In this document: piece by piece, positions 30,874 to 41,124 of the stretch
How the letters are laid out: every line of letters starts with the position of its first letter
Numbering within the stretch: position 1 is the stretch's first letter
Assembly (NCBI GenBank): GCA_036867785.1
Contig: CP145419.1
Span: 868,001 to 932,000 of the forward strand
Source: Plasmodiophora brassicae
Taxonomy: Eukaryota > Endomyxa: Phytomyxea > Phytomyxea > Plasmodiophorida
Length of the DNA stretch: 64,000 bases
Reading direction: 5' to 3'
Made by a program: the position numbers and the translations under genes
Notes under the pieces: generated by a model
Database searches by the model: none
Seen by the model: the letters and a program-made list of their open reading frames with translations, nothing else
Told to the model about the DNA's origin: nothing

Positions 30874-33800
30874 ATGGCCGAGCGCCAGGCGACGCCTAAC
30901 ACGGATGACGACCCGCTGCGTCATCTGTCGCTCGAGGAGATCGACACCCGAATTGCCGAAGCGGAGGCAACGATCGCCAGGCAGGAGAAGATCGACCGTC
31001 TCCGTGTCCTGCAGCAGCAGCTGGCGCGTCCGACCAGCTGTCCATCGACCCCGGCCATGCCGATCATCGCCGAGGCGCACAGCCGAAGCGACGCAGGCCG
31101 ACTGCCCATGCCCAAGTTCGACGGTACTCCCGACTCGTTCACGTCCTGGGTTCAGACAGCTGCACTCTGGTTTCGCAATCGTGGGTACGCGGACGTCATC
31201 GGGATCAACGAAGATGGCTCGCCGACTGCGACAACCGGTACGGCACACGACCCAGCTCTCGAGGCAGCCGCGCGCGAGATTCTACTCGTCCACATGCTGG
31301 ACCACAAGATCGCGTCCGCGTTGTCTTTGTTTCAGGCAGGCTCGGCTGCCAAGTGCTGGCGCGTGCTGTTCCAGGCGTACAGCCCGTCGTCGCTGGCATC
31401 GGTCGTGCGCGCCGTCCGCGACCTCGTCACGGTCCAGCACATGCCCGGCCAGTCGGTCGCCACGTACGCCGCCCGAGTTCAAGCAGCGGCTCATCGCGTC
31501 CGGTCGATGGTACCGACCGAGATGCTGTCCCTCACCGACGCATTGGTCGCCGTCCTCATCTTGGCCAACGCATCATCCGATCTCGACGCCGTCGTCGCTG
31601 GCCTGCACAATCGTGCTCTGGACACGCTGCCCAGTGTCTCCGAGGTCGTCGGGTCGTTGACAAGCGAGGAGATCAGGGTCCAAGACGTGCGGGACCGACA
31701 CGACGCGTTCCAAACGGCCAACCGCTCCAGTTGCGCCACATCGACGCGTCCCCGTGGACCACGACGCAACGAGTCCTGCGTCTTCCATCCCGGATCCAAG
31801 CACACTAACGGCGAATGCACGCTGCAACGACACATCTGGTACCGCGACAGCAACGCGAAAAGCAATACATCCTCACCAACGTCCAACGAGTATCCAACGT
31901 CTGGCGCTCATCCGATCGATCCGGCGCCCGAGCCGATGCGTGCTTTGTCGGCACGCCACGCCATCGACGTGTACGCGAACTCAGTAGGCCTACTGGACTC
32001 AGCGTGTTCCACGACGATGACGCCCCTGCGCCGACATCTCAGCTGCTATCGCCAAGGCACCGGACCGGAAGTTGAGCTAGCCGATCTGTCGCGTACGACC
32101 ACTTCCGGTCGAGGCGTGACGTCATTCGGCATGGATGTCCAGGCGACGAGTATCGATTCGCTGCACGTTCCCCGACTTGGCCAAACGCTAGTATCAGTTG
32201 GCCAGCTCACCAGATCAGGTCACAAGATCGTGTTCGACGGCGATACCGCGAAGATCTACTCGGGGGCCAACTGGACGGCGCCCGTCGGTCAGCCAGTGGC
32301 CGTCAGTCAACGAGGACACGATAACCTGTACCGGATTCCATTATCCGCTCCAACCTCCGCGCCCGGCACACTTCATTCCGCCCGAGTCTGCTCCTTGATC
32401 GCATCCAGCGTCTCATGCCGCGTCGCTAAGGTCACCGCCGCAGCTCCAGCTGTCTGGCACGCTCGAACCGGCCACCTGGGTTACGGCAACCTGCGCATCC
32501 TGCACAAACGTTGTCGTGGCATGAAGTTCGACGGGCCAATCCCGAGGCCGCAAGATCGATGTCCATGCGCTGCATGTTTACTCGCCAAGGGCAAACGGTC
32601 ATCATTCCCTCCCAGTACGTCGCGCGCGCGTCGTGTTGGCGATCTCGTCCATAGCGATCTGTCCGGACGGTGGCCTGTCGTCGGTGTCGGCGGCTTTGAG
32701 TACTACCAGACCATGCTTGACGATTCCTCTCGGTACCTGTCCGTCTATCTGCTACGTCGCAAATCGGAGGCGCTCGACGTCATCAAGCACTATGACGCGC
32801 GTCTTCGCAACCAGGAAGGACGTGGTATCCGGACGTTCCAGACTGACGGTGGCGGCGAGTACAACTCCAAGGCGTGCGTCCTGTTCTACAACGAGTCCGG
32901 CATCCTGCACCGCAAATCTGTCCCGTACACGCCCGAGCAGAACGGCCGCGCTGAAAGCGTCAACCACACGCTCTGCGGTATCGAAAGCTCAATCCGGTGC
33001 CACTCTAGCATGCCTGACTCCACGTGGCCCTGGTCGCTGTCCTACTCTGCGATACTGTACAACATCCACCCGAGATCAGTCCTTCCCGGGCGTCGCACAT
33101 CGTTCGAGGCTGCTCGTCGCGCCCTACCTAACATCTCGGCCCTTCGTGTCTACGGTTGCGATGCCTATGCCATGCGACCACATCCAGCCACGAAGAAGCC
33201 GAGCAATTTGGAGCCTCGTCGTGTTCGCGCTGTGTTCATCGGTTTCACGCCCGGCATGAAGGCTTGGCGGTTCTACGACGTGGACCGGGAAGACACGTTC
33301 GAGAGCACGACTGCCGAGTTCCTGGAGACCTCGTTCACATTCGGCTTTGGAAGATCCAGCCCTGCTAGTTCATCATCAGCGCCACCGTCCAGTCCCGAGT
33401 CGAGCTCTGCGCCGAACGTTGACACGATCGTCCCGACGCCCGTCTCTTCCGACGCCGTCATGGCACCTCTACCATCGACGTCAGCATCCCCTCTCGCAGC
33501 ATCCCCTCCCGAGCCTCCGTCACCTGCCGCTGCGTCATCGCCTTCCGAGGTCGTCCGACCGTCGCGCTCACCGTCTCCTGATGACGTATCCACCGACGAA
33601 GATGATGATGACGCTGAAGATGATCCCGACTACGAAGGTTCGGCGTCCAGCAACGACTCTCCCAACGAAGCTGCCGATCCCGACGTCCACGACAATTCCG
33701 ATGCTGCTGATATCGTTGACCACAATGTCATCGACGTGCCACGCCCTCGCCGATCGAATCGTCGTCGTCAACCGCCTGGTGAATGGCGGAAGGCGCCGGA

Positions 33801-35829
33801 GGCGGCCAATCGTTCGTCGACACGGTGGTCCTCGACGGTCGACGCCTGGTTCCAGAATCCGACCCTAACGTCCCCGACACAGCGCCCTCCTCGTCGCTCC
33901 CGCCGACTGATCCGGCATTGGCAGCAGGTTGAGGAGCGCCGTCTGATCGATCAGGCCATCAGGTCCAACCGTCCGACATGTCGCGGCGCCGCTGCCAAGG
34001 CATGTCGAGCCAAGGTATCCGCCCCGATCGACCCAGCCCGTCTACCACGACCCGACCTGTCGAAGCTGAAAGCGACCGACATTCCCGTACCCAACTCAAT
34101 GGCCGATGCCCTCTCATCACCTTTCGCTGGCCACTGGTGGGACGCCGCCGTCACCCAGATGGCAACACTGGACGCCAAGGACACGTTCGGCCCGCTAATC
34201 GACCTGCCGAAAAGTAAGATCGCTGTTGGCGCCAAGTGGGTGTTCCGAGTGAAGTCCTCGCTCAGTGGCAACGGTGGCATCCGCAAGTTCACCGCCCGAC
34301 TCTGTGCTCAGGGCTTCCGACAACGCCCCGGCATCGACTTCGACGATACGTTCGCGCCGACCGCCCGTGCCACTGCGTTCCTCGTTATCCTAGCGCTCGC
34401 GGCGCAGCACGGCCTGCATCTTCGCCAGGTCGACTGGGTGGCCGCATACCTGAACGCCGACATGCTCCATGATGTTTACATTCGTCAGCCGGATGGCTTC
34501 ACCGATCATCACGTCCCGTACCGAGTTCGTCAACTGCAAAAGGCCCTTTATGGAACGAAACAAGGCGCCGAACGTTGGTACAAGACGCTTCGGGAGATGC
34601 TGTTATCACTCGGATTCGAATCGATCATCGCGGACCCCTGCGTCTTCCGGTACGATCGCGATGGAAAGTTCATGATCATGTCGGTGCACACCGACGACGG
34701 TCTGCTGGCGTACAATGACGTCCCGTTCGCGGAATCCGTTCTCGAGAAGCTCTCCACGATGGCCGAGATCACGGATCAAGGTGAACCGTCGACCCTGCTT
34801 GGCATGCGCATCCGACGCGAACCTGGCACCGGCGCCATCACCCTTGACCAAGCCGAGTACATCGAGAAGGTGTTGAGCGACTTCACCATGTCGCATTGTC
34901 ATCCGGTCGACACGCCGCATCAGCCTGGCGTTCACCTATCAACGACAATGAGTCCACAAAGCGACCTCGACCGCGACGAAATGGCGACCAAGCCGTACCT
35001 CAAACTTATTGGCTGCCTGACATGGCTCGCCCATCGATGCCGTCCCGACATCGCGTACATAACGAATGTACTGGCCCAATTCTCCTCGAATCCCGGCATC
35101 CAGCATTGGCGTGCGGGGCAACGCGTTCTTAAGTACCTCGCCGGCACCATGACGCACGGCATCCGATACGAACGTCAGCCCGAAGATCGTCTGATCGCAT
35201 ACGCCGACGCTGATTGGGCATCCGACCCTGACACGCGACGGTCGCGCTCCGGCCACATCATCCTGCTGGCTGGCGGCCCCGTGCACTGGCAGTCACGTCG
35301 CCAAGACCTAGGCGCAGTCATAGTTAGCTTATCGTCCACACATGCAGAGATCAAGTCGCTGTGTGCTGTTACCCGCCAGCTGGCCTGGATCCGGTCATTC
35401 CTGACCGAAATCGGCTTCGCACGCTCCAGTCCGACGATCGTATACGAGGACAATCAAGGCGCGAAGGCCTGGTCTGGCTATCGTCGGATGGATGATCGCA
35501 CGAAGGACATCGAGGTGCAGTTTCACTACACCCGGGAGGCCGTCGAGGCCAGTTTGATCGTGGTCCACAAGTGCCCGTCCGCCGAGATGGCTGCAGACTA
35601 CCTCACGAAGCCCGCTCTCAGCACCTCGTATCATGCGAACCTGCTCCTGGCCGGCATCATCGACACAAGTCCCAGGCCGTGTGCTGCTGGAGGGGGCGTG
35701 TCGAACAACGTATCCACTACGACCAGCAGCACATGCCTGCAGCACGTGAACGCCGTCACGCACTCCGCGACTCCGTGCCCGCCGGCGTTGGCAACCGTTA
35801 CACCGTCGGCGACTACGTCGCCACTGTAA
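30874..35829 (+). CDS. copia Gag-Pol polyprotein, 1651 aa, intact
   Basis: Single frame. Gag (about 1-300): FDGTPDSFTSWVQTAALW and a CHHC knuckle-like motif CVFHPGSKHTNGEC. Protease: LLDSACSTTMTP. Integrase: WHARTGHLGY...CPCAACLLAKGK zinc site, then catalytic HSDLSG, FQTDGGGEYNSK and EQNGRAESVN. An acidic linker (about 33580-33720) precedes RT: RQVDWVAAYLNADM and MSVHTDDGLLAY (both Asp kept). RNase H: ADADWASDP, SSTHAEIKSL and YEDNQGAKAW. The frame does not stop before the 3' LTR: the last 43 codons lie inside it and the stop is at 35827-35829. Gag, PR, IN, RT order is Pseudoviridae. The cytoplasmic particle makes cDNA that integrase inserts in the nucleus. Confidence 0.93.
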   Translation: MAERQATPNTDDDPLRHLSLEEIDTRIAEAEATIARQEKIDRLRVLQQQLARPTSCPSTPAMPIIAEAHSRSDAGRLPMPKFDGTPDSFTSWVQTAALWFRNRGYADVIGINEDGSPTATTGTAHDPALEAAAREILLVHMLDHKIASALSLFQAGSAAKCWRVLFQAYSPSSLASVVRAVRDLVTVQHMPGQSVATYAARVQAAAHRVRSMVPTEMLSLTDALVAVLILANASSDLDAVVAGLHNRALDTLPSVSEVVGSLTSEEIRVQDVRDRHDAFQTANRSSCATSTRPRGPRRNESCVFHPGSKHTNGECTLQRHIWYRDSNAKSNTSSPTSNEYPTSGAHPIDPAPEPMRALSARHAIDVYANSVGLLDSACSTTMTPLRRHLSCYRQGTGPEVELADLSRTTTSGRGVTSFGMDVQATSIDSLHVPRLGQTLVSVGQLTRSGHKIVFDGDTAKIYSGANWTAPVGQPVAVSQRGHDNLYRIPLSAPTSAPGTLHSARVCSLIASSVSCRVAKVTAAAPAVWHARTGHLGYGNLRILHKRCRGMKFDGPIPRPQDRCPCAACLLAKGKRSSFPPSTSRARRVGDLVHSDLSGRWPVVGVGGFEYYQTMLDDSSRYLSVYLLRRKSEALDVIKHYDARLRNQEGRGIRTFQTDGGGEYNSKACVLFYNESGILHRKSVPYTPEQNGRAESVNHTLCGIESSIRCHSSMPDSTWPWSLSYSAILYNIHPRSVLPGRRTSFEAARRALPNISALRVYGCDAYAMRPHPATKKPSNLEPRRVRAVFIGFTPGMKAWRFYDVDREDTFESTTAEFLETSFTFGFGRSSPASSSSAPPSSPESSSAPNVDTIVPTPVSSDAVMAPLPSTSASPLAASPPEPPSPAAASSPSEVVRPSRSPSPDDVSTDEDDDDAEDDPDYEGSASSNDSPNEAADPDVHDNSDAADIVDHNVIDVPRPRRSNRRRQPPGEWRKAPEAANRSSTRWSSTVDAWFQNPTLTSPTQRPPRRSRRLIRHWQQVEERRLIDQAIRSNRPTCRGAAAKACRAKVSAPIDPARLPRPDLSKLKATDIPVPNSMADALSSPFAGHWWDAAVTQMATLDAKDTFGPLIDLPKSKIAVGAKWVFRVKSSLSGNGGIRKFTARLCAQGFRQRPGIDFDDTFAPTARATAFLVILALAAQHGLHLRQVDWVAAYLNADMLHDVYIRQPDGFTDHHVPYRVRQLQKALYGTKQGAERWYKTLREMLLSLGFESIIADPCVFRYDRDGKFMIMSVHTDDGLLAYNDVPFAESVLEKLSTMAEITDQGEPSTLLGMRIRREPGTGAITLDQAEYIEKVLSDFTMSHCHPVDTPHQPGVHLSTTMSPQSDLDRDEMATKPYLKLIGCLTWLAHRCRPDIAYITNVLAQFSSNPGIQHWRAGQRVLKYLAGTMTHGIRYERQPEDRLIAYADADWASDPDTRRSRSGHIILLAGGPVHWQSRRQDLGAVIVSLSSTHAEIKSLCAVTRQLAWIRSFLTEIGFARSSPTIVYEDNQGAKAWSGYRRMDDRTKDIEVQFHYTREAVEASLIVVHKCPSAEMAADYLTKPALSTSYHANLLLAGIIDTSPRPCAAGGGVSNNVSTTTSSTCLQHVNAVTHSATPCPPALATVTPSATTSPL

Positions 35830-35882
35830 CGTCCGCCGCACACGCCGTACGTAATACATCCACTCCATTATTGTCTTTCTCA
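35699..35882 (+). repeat. 3' LTR of intact copia
   Basis: 184 bp, TG...CA. Its last base is also the last base of the inverted-repeat arm. Confidence 0.93.
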
Positions 35883-36006
35883 ACATCCGCGTCCTTGACA
35901 CCAATATGCTCGTCCGTGCTGGACGTCGTCTCCGATGCCATGGCGCAGCGTCTCGAACGTGGTGCGGGACGAAGTCAGACGTGTGGGATCAGACAGAGTG
36001 CGCACT

Positions 36007-36199
36007 GTAGTCTATCTCGAGCCAATATCCCAATGAGCTCTATCATCCATCCCATCCACGGCGTCGGCCATGCCATCACAGTGGAGCTGAATCCGTGCAG
36101 GCCCCCTTTTCCTCAGGACAGCAAGGCCCCCTTCTCCACAGGACAGCAGCATCTTGAGGTCGGGCACGGGACGCTAAATATAGAGCCCCGCTCTACAGC
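36007..36199 (+). repeat. dispersed 190-bp repeat, copy 1
   Basis: It matches the reverse complement of 56956-57153 with scattered differences. Shared landmarks are CCAATATCCCAATGAG, CATCCCATCCACGGCGTCGG, a tandem CTCAGGACAGCA motif and CTAAATATAGAGCCCCGCTC. It has no convincing coding; it may be part of an element end or an old LTR. Confidence 0.75.
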
Positions 36200-36439
36200 C
36201 GTTGCTTCACAATGTGTGGAATCCGGAATGCATTACCACCTTGCTGTTTCAACGTGGACTCCAAGGCAAGCTGCCAGGACAGGAATACCGACCCAAATTT
36301 TTACGTGTCCAGGTTGTAGTATGCGTTTACCACACAGTCTAGGAGATCGTCAATTCCCGCTGGAGCGCTCTTGAGCTGTTCTTGCTGCAGCGCAGCAAAC
36401 AAGCCAAGGTCCAAGACACTGAAGTCAGGGCTGTTGCGA

Positions 36440-37145
36440 GGCTGGCACATCATTGATGCACCACTCGACGAAGACTCTAGCAGCATATATGTAGATGACA
36501 TCGCCTCTTGGGCCATTGGGAGAACGAAGAAACAAGTGAAGCGCACCCTACGCAAAAAGAACGCGGCACTAATGAAATGGTGCGATGACAACCATATTAA
36601 AATCAACTGGGACAAGACGGTAATATTATTTAACGAGTACAACCCGGACGACGCTCTTAAAACAAACAAAACCAGTATAAGGACAGCACCGGAGGTCAAA
36701 TACCTATGTAGGAATCACACTAAGGGCTAATGAGGAAAACAAACACGGTATGATGATGATTGATTGACCTTAATGGTGTAGCGGCCAGCATAAAACAAAG
36801 AAGCAAAGTATACCACCAAATATGCAAAGGATTCATCGGGGACAAACTAAATTACTACATGCCGATACTTGGGGCAGAAACAGGTAAAGAAATGAAAAGT
36901 GCCATCAAGCCCCTAGAAACAGCTTACAACGAGTACATGAGGACATACTCAGGAGCGTTCAGATCCACACCAATTCCCCTTCTACATGCAATTTCCGCTA
37001 TTACGAGACGCGATATGCACAATCGCTACCATGACAGTCCTGTCAGCAATTGCCAATGACACCCTGCTAGGTAGAGAGTACAGCACTTGGGATGGTGAGG
37101 GTGATGGATGGAGCCCGCTAGGAATAGTGTGGAATACCCTCAACG
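36440..37145 (+). pseudogene. LINE reverse-transcriptase fragment
   Basis: DEDSSSIYVDDIASWAIG (YVDD box) followed by NHIKINWDKTVILFNEYN and VKYL is the palm/thumb region of a non-LTR RT. A frameshift near 36705, then GVAASIKQRSKVYHQICKG, YMPILGAETGKE and AFRSTPIPLLHAISAI continue the thumb. It is markedly more AT-rich than the surroundings and truncated on both sides; no endonuclease or gag is seen. Confidence 0.75.
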
Positions 37146-37149
37146 AGGA

Positions 37150-37250
37150 AATGCCCAGGCGGTATCGAGAATCGAGGACATCGTGAACGATGAAGATGGG
37201 AATATCGTCGTCCGCGAGGAGAATCGGTGGAGGAGGAGGTTGAGTGCGAC
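37150..37250 (-). pseudogene. chromovirus chromodomain fragment
   Basis: The minus strand encodes PPPPPILLADDDIPIFIVHD and VLDSRYRLG, matching the start of the chromodomain of the gypsy element at 26.3 kb (PPPPPILLDDDDQPLFIVKE). It covers about 30 codons only. Confidence 0.7.
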
Positions 37251-38488
37251 GGAAAAATAGAAGTGCCGAATTGGTGCCCGGACGTTCCCCGAGTGCCGAT
37301 GAAGTGCCGATTCCTGGGGCCAACAATAGGCAAGTGCCGATGAGGAGCCGGTGCGACACCTGGAGTGCCGAAATGGTGCCATCTGGTCCATCGTGCCAAA
37401 AATTGGGATGCCAGGATGATGGGCTTTTTGCGAGCAGCCGGCAACTGCACGGTACCACCTGAGCTGACACGCCTTTCGAGGTGCCGGCTCGGTAAATCTC
37501 ACCAACGCACCTTTCTTTTCCGTCCCGACGGTGCCTCTCCACCACACATTGCCGAATGCGGGCCCGACGCTGCACCTCCACCACACACTAACGCGAAGGG
37601 GCGCAATCCGGATTCCGATGCGGGATTCGACATCGACGACGAATTGGCACCCGTGTCCTCATTCTTCAAATGGATTCGTCGGCAGACGTATCCGTATCGT
37701 TGCAGGCATGACCGTGTACGAACGGTTTGCACGACAAGGCCTGCAATGTACCTCGTTTCTCGTGTCTACTCCAGGTATTGCTCCTGTATGCGTGTGTGTA
37801 TCCGAAATCAAGGACGCTCACTACCCTCGTGTATTAGTGTCTACACGTCTGAGCAGCTGGAGAGGAACTGTCCCGTTAAGAACGCCGTCCTGCTCCAGAG
37901 GATCCCGTCGGAGTGGCCGTGCAATTGGGCTTGCCCGCCGATGATGGCAGACACTCGCCAGCGTATGTGAATTATTTGGTGTTCCACTTTATAATTATCT
38001 GATAATTTGTCCAAGTCAACATACATTATAGATTGGCACTTCACCGGAAGATGATCAGGCTCGTCACCGGAATTCGTCGGCCGCAGCTGATGAGCGTTCG
38101 CAGTGCAATGCCGTATTCAAATCTTTCACGCACGTCGAGCATTTCTGTCTCTGGGGTTCAGTCGTTAACGGTCTTTATGATGCGCAATACAAGACGGTCA
38201 TGTGATCGCGTTCTTGGCGGAGATCCCAAACGAGTTTGTCCGGACGACGAACTAGGTCCCCGTCTTCGCCATAGGTCGCTGCGGGACGCGGTGCGTATTC
38301 GATGGTTCTGACGTCGCCATTATTTATAATGCGTTTCGATACAGGCCCAGCATCAACGGGTGCCTTCGCATCCCGCTGGCCACAATGGTACGCAACGGCA
38401 ACGTTAACATCATGTGTTCCCTCATTGTGCTATGTATGAATTAGGCGGCGTTGCGGCCAGGCGCGTTGAAAGGTACGGCCGTTGTTGT
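37251..38488. other. spacer sequence, nothing recognised
   Basis: Short unrelated ORFs only. At 37262-37400 the heptamer GTGCCGA recurs irregularly. The 37980-38050 stretch is AT-rich. I see no domain, RNA gene or clear terminal repeats. Confidence 0.35.
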
Positions 38489-40338
38489 TGTCGAACTCCA
38501 TATCCAGCAGCACACTCGTGCGGCACACCGACGCTGCCACGCACCCCGCAAGTCTGGTGTCAGCGCCGCCCGCGATGATGTAACGTGCACCGCGTCTCAC
38601 GTCTACGACGTTGCCCGTCACACCCAATATCTTCGCTCTATATCCATCAATATATCTCACTCTGATTTCGTCGTTTCAGATTAACAGTCGTAACAGCGCT
38701 CTGGGCGTCTCGCTCGCGTCCAACGTCATGGCCGATCGCGGCCGAACGGCGGCGGAATCAGATGTCCAAGATCTCGACGCGCAGCTCGCTGAGGCCGAGC
38801 GACAGGAGAAGATCGCGCGCATCGCATTCCTGCGCCAGCAAACCGCATCGTACACCTGCATCGCCACGACGCCGACGACGCAGCCTCGCCCAACCATTGT
38901 GGACGGCGTAGTGCGTCCAGGTACAGATCGCGTGCCTCCGCCTCGGTTCGACGGCAAGCACGAATCGTTTGCCGCTTGGGCGCCCGCCGCCGCGTCTTGG
39001 TTTACCAACCGTGGATTCGCGGGAATCAAGCCGGTGAATCGGTCGCCTTGTACGCGGCTCGTCTGCAAGCCGCTGCCCAACGTTTCCATACAACAGTCCC
39101 GAACGACGTGCTTCACATGACGGATTCCTTCCTGGCTGTCCTGATGGCTGGAAACGCCTCGTCAGAATTGGACACGGCCGCATTGTACTCGAACCGCGGC
39201 CTACCGTCACTGAGGTCGTGTCCACGCTCACATCAGAAGAGCAGCGCATTCAAGAGGCTCATGCTGACCGGGAGATATCGTTCGCAACGGCAAACCGTGC
39301 AAGCGCCACCGCACATCCGATCAAGGCTCCCGAACGCGATGGACTGTGCGTCCTACATACGACCTCGAGGAAGCCGCACACGAATGGCAACTGTTTCCTA
39401 CAGCGCTCGTTGTGGCGGACGACATCGAATACATCGTCGCAACCTGATCAGTACGTCCCGGTTCGCGCCATGTCTGCCCGTCACCCCGCCGTAGACAACA
39501 GTTCCGCCGGCCTGCTCGATTCTGGATGTTCCACCACAATGACGCCCCTGCGCGAGCATCTCGGCGCTTACCGACATGTCGCCGGACCGACTGTTGAACT
39601 TGCAGACCTGTCTCGTACGACCACTTCCGGACGTGGCGTGACGTCATTGGGCGCTGATCAGTCCCAGATGACGCCTATCGATTCGCTGCACGTCCCACGA
39701 CTCGGCCAAGCGCTCGTCTCCGTTGGACAGCTCACCCGATCCGGGCACAAGATCGTCTTCGATGGGCCCAACGCGACCATCTATTCCAAGGACCACTGGA
39801 CGTCCCCTGTCGGGACCCCGCTAGCGGTCAGCACGCGAGGAGCCGATAATCTCTACAGGATCGCCCTGCGTGCTCCCGCTGCCCCATCGTCAACTGAAAT
39901 TTATTCATCGGCTGCGCCCAGCGTGTCCTGCCGCGCCGCCACAGTCGCCTCCGCATCGCCCGCCCTTTGGCACGCGCGCGTTGGACATCTCGGCTACGTC
40001 AATCTGCGTCTCCTGCAGCGCCGCTGTCGGGGAATGGCCTTCGATCAGCCCATTCCCAAGCTTCAGGATCGATGTCCATGCGAGGCATGTCTTCTCACCA
40101 AAGGCAAGCGCTCATCATTCCCTCCCAGTACGTCGCGAGCACGTCGCGTTGGCGATCTCGTCCATAGTGACCTCTCCGGGCGGTGGCCTGTCGTCGGTAT
40201 TGGCGGTTTCGAGTATTACCAGACCATGCTGGATGATTCAACGCGCTACCTGACCGTCTACCTGCTCCGACGGAAATCGGACGCCCTCGATGTCATCAAG
40301 CACTACGATTCACGTCTACGCAACCAGGAGGGACGTGG
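38489..40338 (+). mobile_element. copia family C, internally deleted and 3' truncated
   Basis: LTR 38489-38678 (190 bp), PBS at 38679, start MADRGRTAAESDVQDL at 38729. Gag has a deletion after NRGFAGIKP and a frameshift near 39050-39220. The long frame from 39218 has CVLHTTSRKPHTNGNC, protease LLDSGCSTTMTP, the zinc site of integrase, HSDLSGRWPVVG and FEYYQTMLDDSTRY, then ends at 40338 (RNQEGRG) in unrelated sequence. It is about 70-75% identical to family A by eye. Confidence 0.82.
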
Positions 40339-40720
40339 CAAAGTCATCATGGATCTTCATCGTGGTGGGCTTCTTCTGTCCGCCCATCGACAGCAAATAC
40401 TCGTCACTGTAATAGCTATACAACCACGGTTTCGTCAGATTGTATAAGGTCATATCAAACCATGCCTGACCTACGCGGCACACATTTTAATCTCGCTCTG
40501 CAGCGCGTTGCGCTGGGGCGTCATTGCTGCCCTGACATTCTCCGGTGACAGGTATTCCGCAATCGGCCCCTGTGGCAAGGGTTCTTTCCTCCTGCCCGAA
40601 AACGGATCACGAGTAGGGCCAGGACTGGGCGACGTTGACCGTTGAGTCTCTGAACGGGCTTCCCGTGAGGGTCTGTGTTCGAATGCCAACAGTCAGATAC
40701 CTGACAAGAGGGCCGACGTA
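40339..40720 (-). pseudogene. orphan coding-like segment, unidentified
   Basis: The minus strand reads MAFEHRPSREARSETQ, PTRDPFSGRRKEPLPQGPIA and NALQSEIKM, then after a stop and frame change AWFDMTLYNLTKPWLYSYY and SDEYLLSMGGQKKPTTMKI. Composition looks like true protein rather than a shadow, but it has no recognised family. It is truncated where copia C joins at 40338. It could be two exons with a short intron or a broken element gene. Confidence 0.35.
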
Positions 40721-41124
40721 CTTGTACCTCGACGATGCTCGTCTTCGTCGCGACATCTCGACCTACACCACCCAATATCACTTTGAGTGGTTGTGAGCGC
40801 ACGTCACGAATGAGCAGTCCGGATCGGACTCTGCCTGGGTCTAGTCCACTGGGGTTGCGCAGCCTTCATGCAGCACCCCTCTCCCGAGCCGGCACCCTCT
40901 CCCGAGCCGGTCGCACTGAATCTTGCAGAAACGCCGCTCACTACGACTTCTCGTCACAAGGCTTCTTTCCGTATTCCACGATTTGAGCAGGATTAATAAT
41001 AAGTATCTGCTTACCCTAACGTATTTCATATTACATTTGTACATAACGGTCTCGACGTGTACGCCTGCGGTCCGCCGCTGGGTAGTGTACGCGCCAGTTT
41101 CGTCGGCTTCCTCGGACTTGTCAC

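Larger units (their letters stand above)
26580..35882 (+). repeat. left arm of 9.3-kb near-perfect inverted repeat
   Basis: Position x matches the complement of 78806-x throughout: all long ORFs in this arm recur with identical length and translation on the other strand of 42924-52226. Similarity ends at 26580 (left gypsy sequence) and exactly at 35882, the last base of a copia LTR. One mismatch was noticed (35857 versus 42949). Confidence 0.92.
30647..35882 (+). mobile_element. complete Ty1/copia element, family A, with ACATC TSD
   Basis: LTRs 30647-30830 and 35699-35882 (184 bp each) appear identical by eye. PBS 30831-30844, polypurine tract GCTGGAGGGGGCG just before 35699, TSD ACATC at 30642-30646 and 35883-35887. 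One uninterrupted ORF fills the inside. All features point to a recent, possibly active insertion. Confidence 0.93.
29924..35941 (-). pseudogene. Gag-like gene of a second retroelement, split by copia insertion
   Basis: The minus strand begins MASETTSSTDEHIGVKD at 35941, is interrupted by the copia element (30647-35882) flanked by ACATC duplications, and continues in the same frame from 30641 (QVAKLDSTSILKLKEQYDRY onward) for about 240 codons to 29924, where it meets copia family B. The helix-rich, knuckle-less protein with KSKREGDLKAIMKQMQEWI resembles Gag of large gypsy-like elements. It may belong with the integrase remnant at 26.6-27.8 kb on the same strand. Identity is inferred from context, not from a named family. 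Confidence 0.6.
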
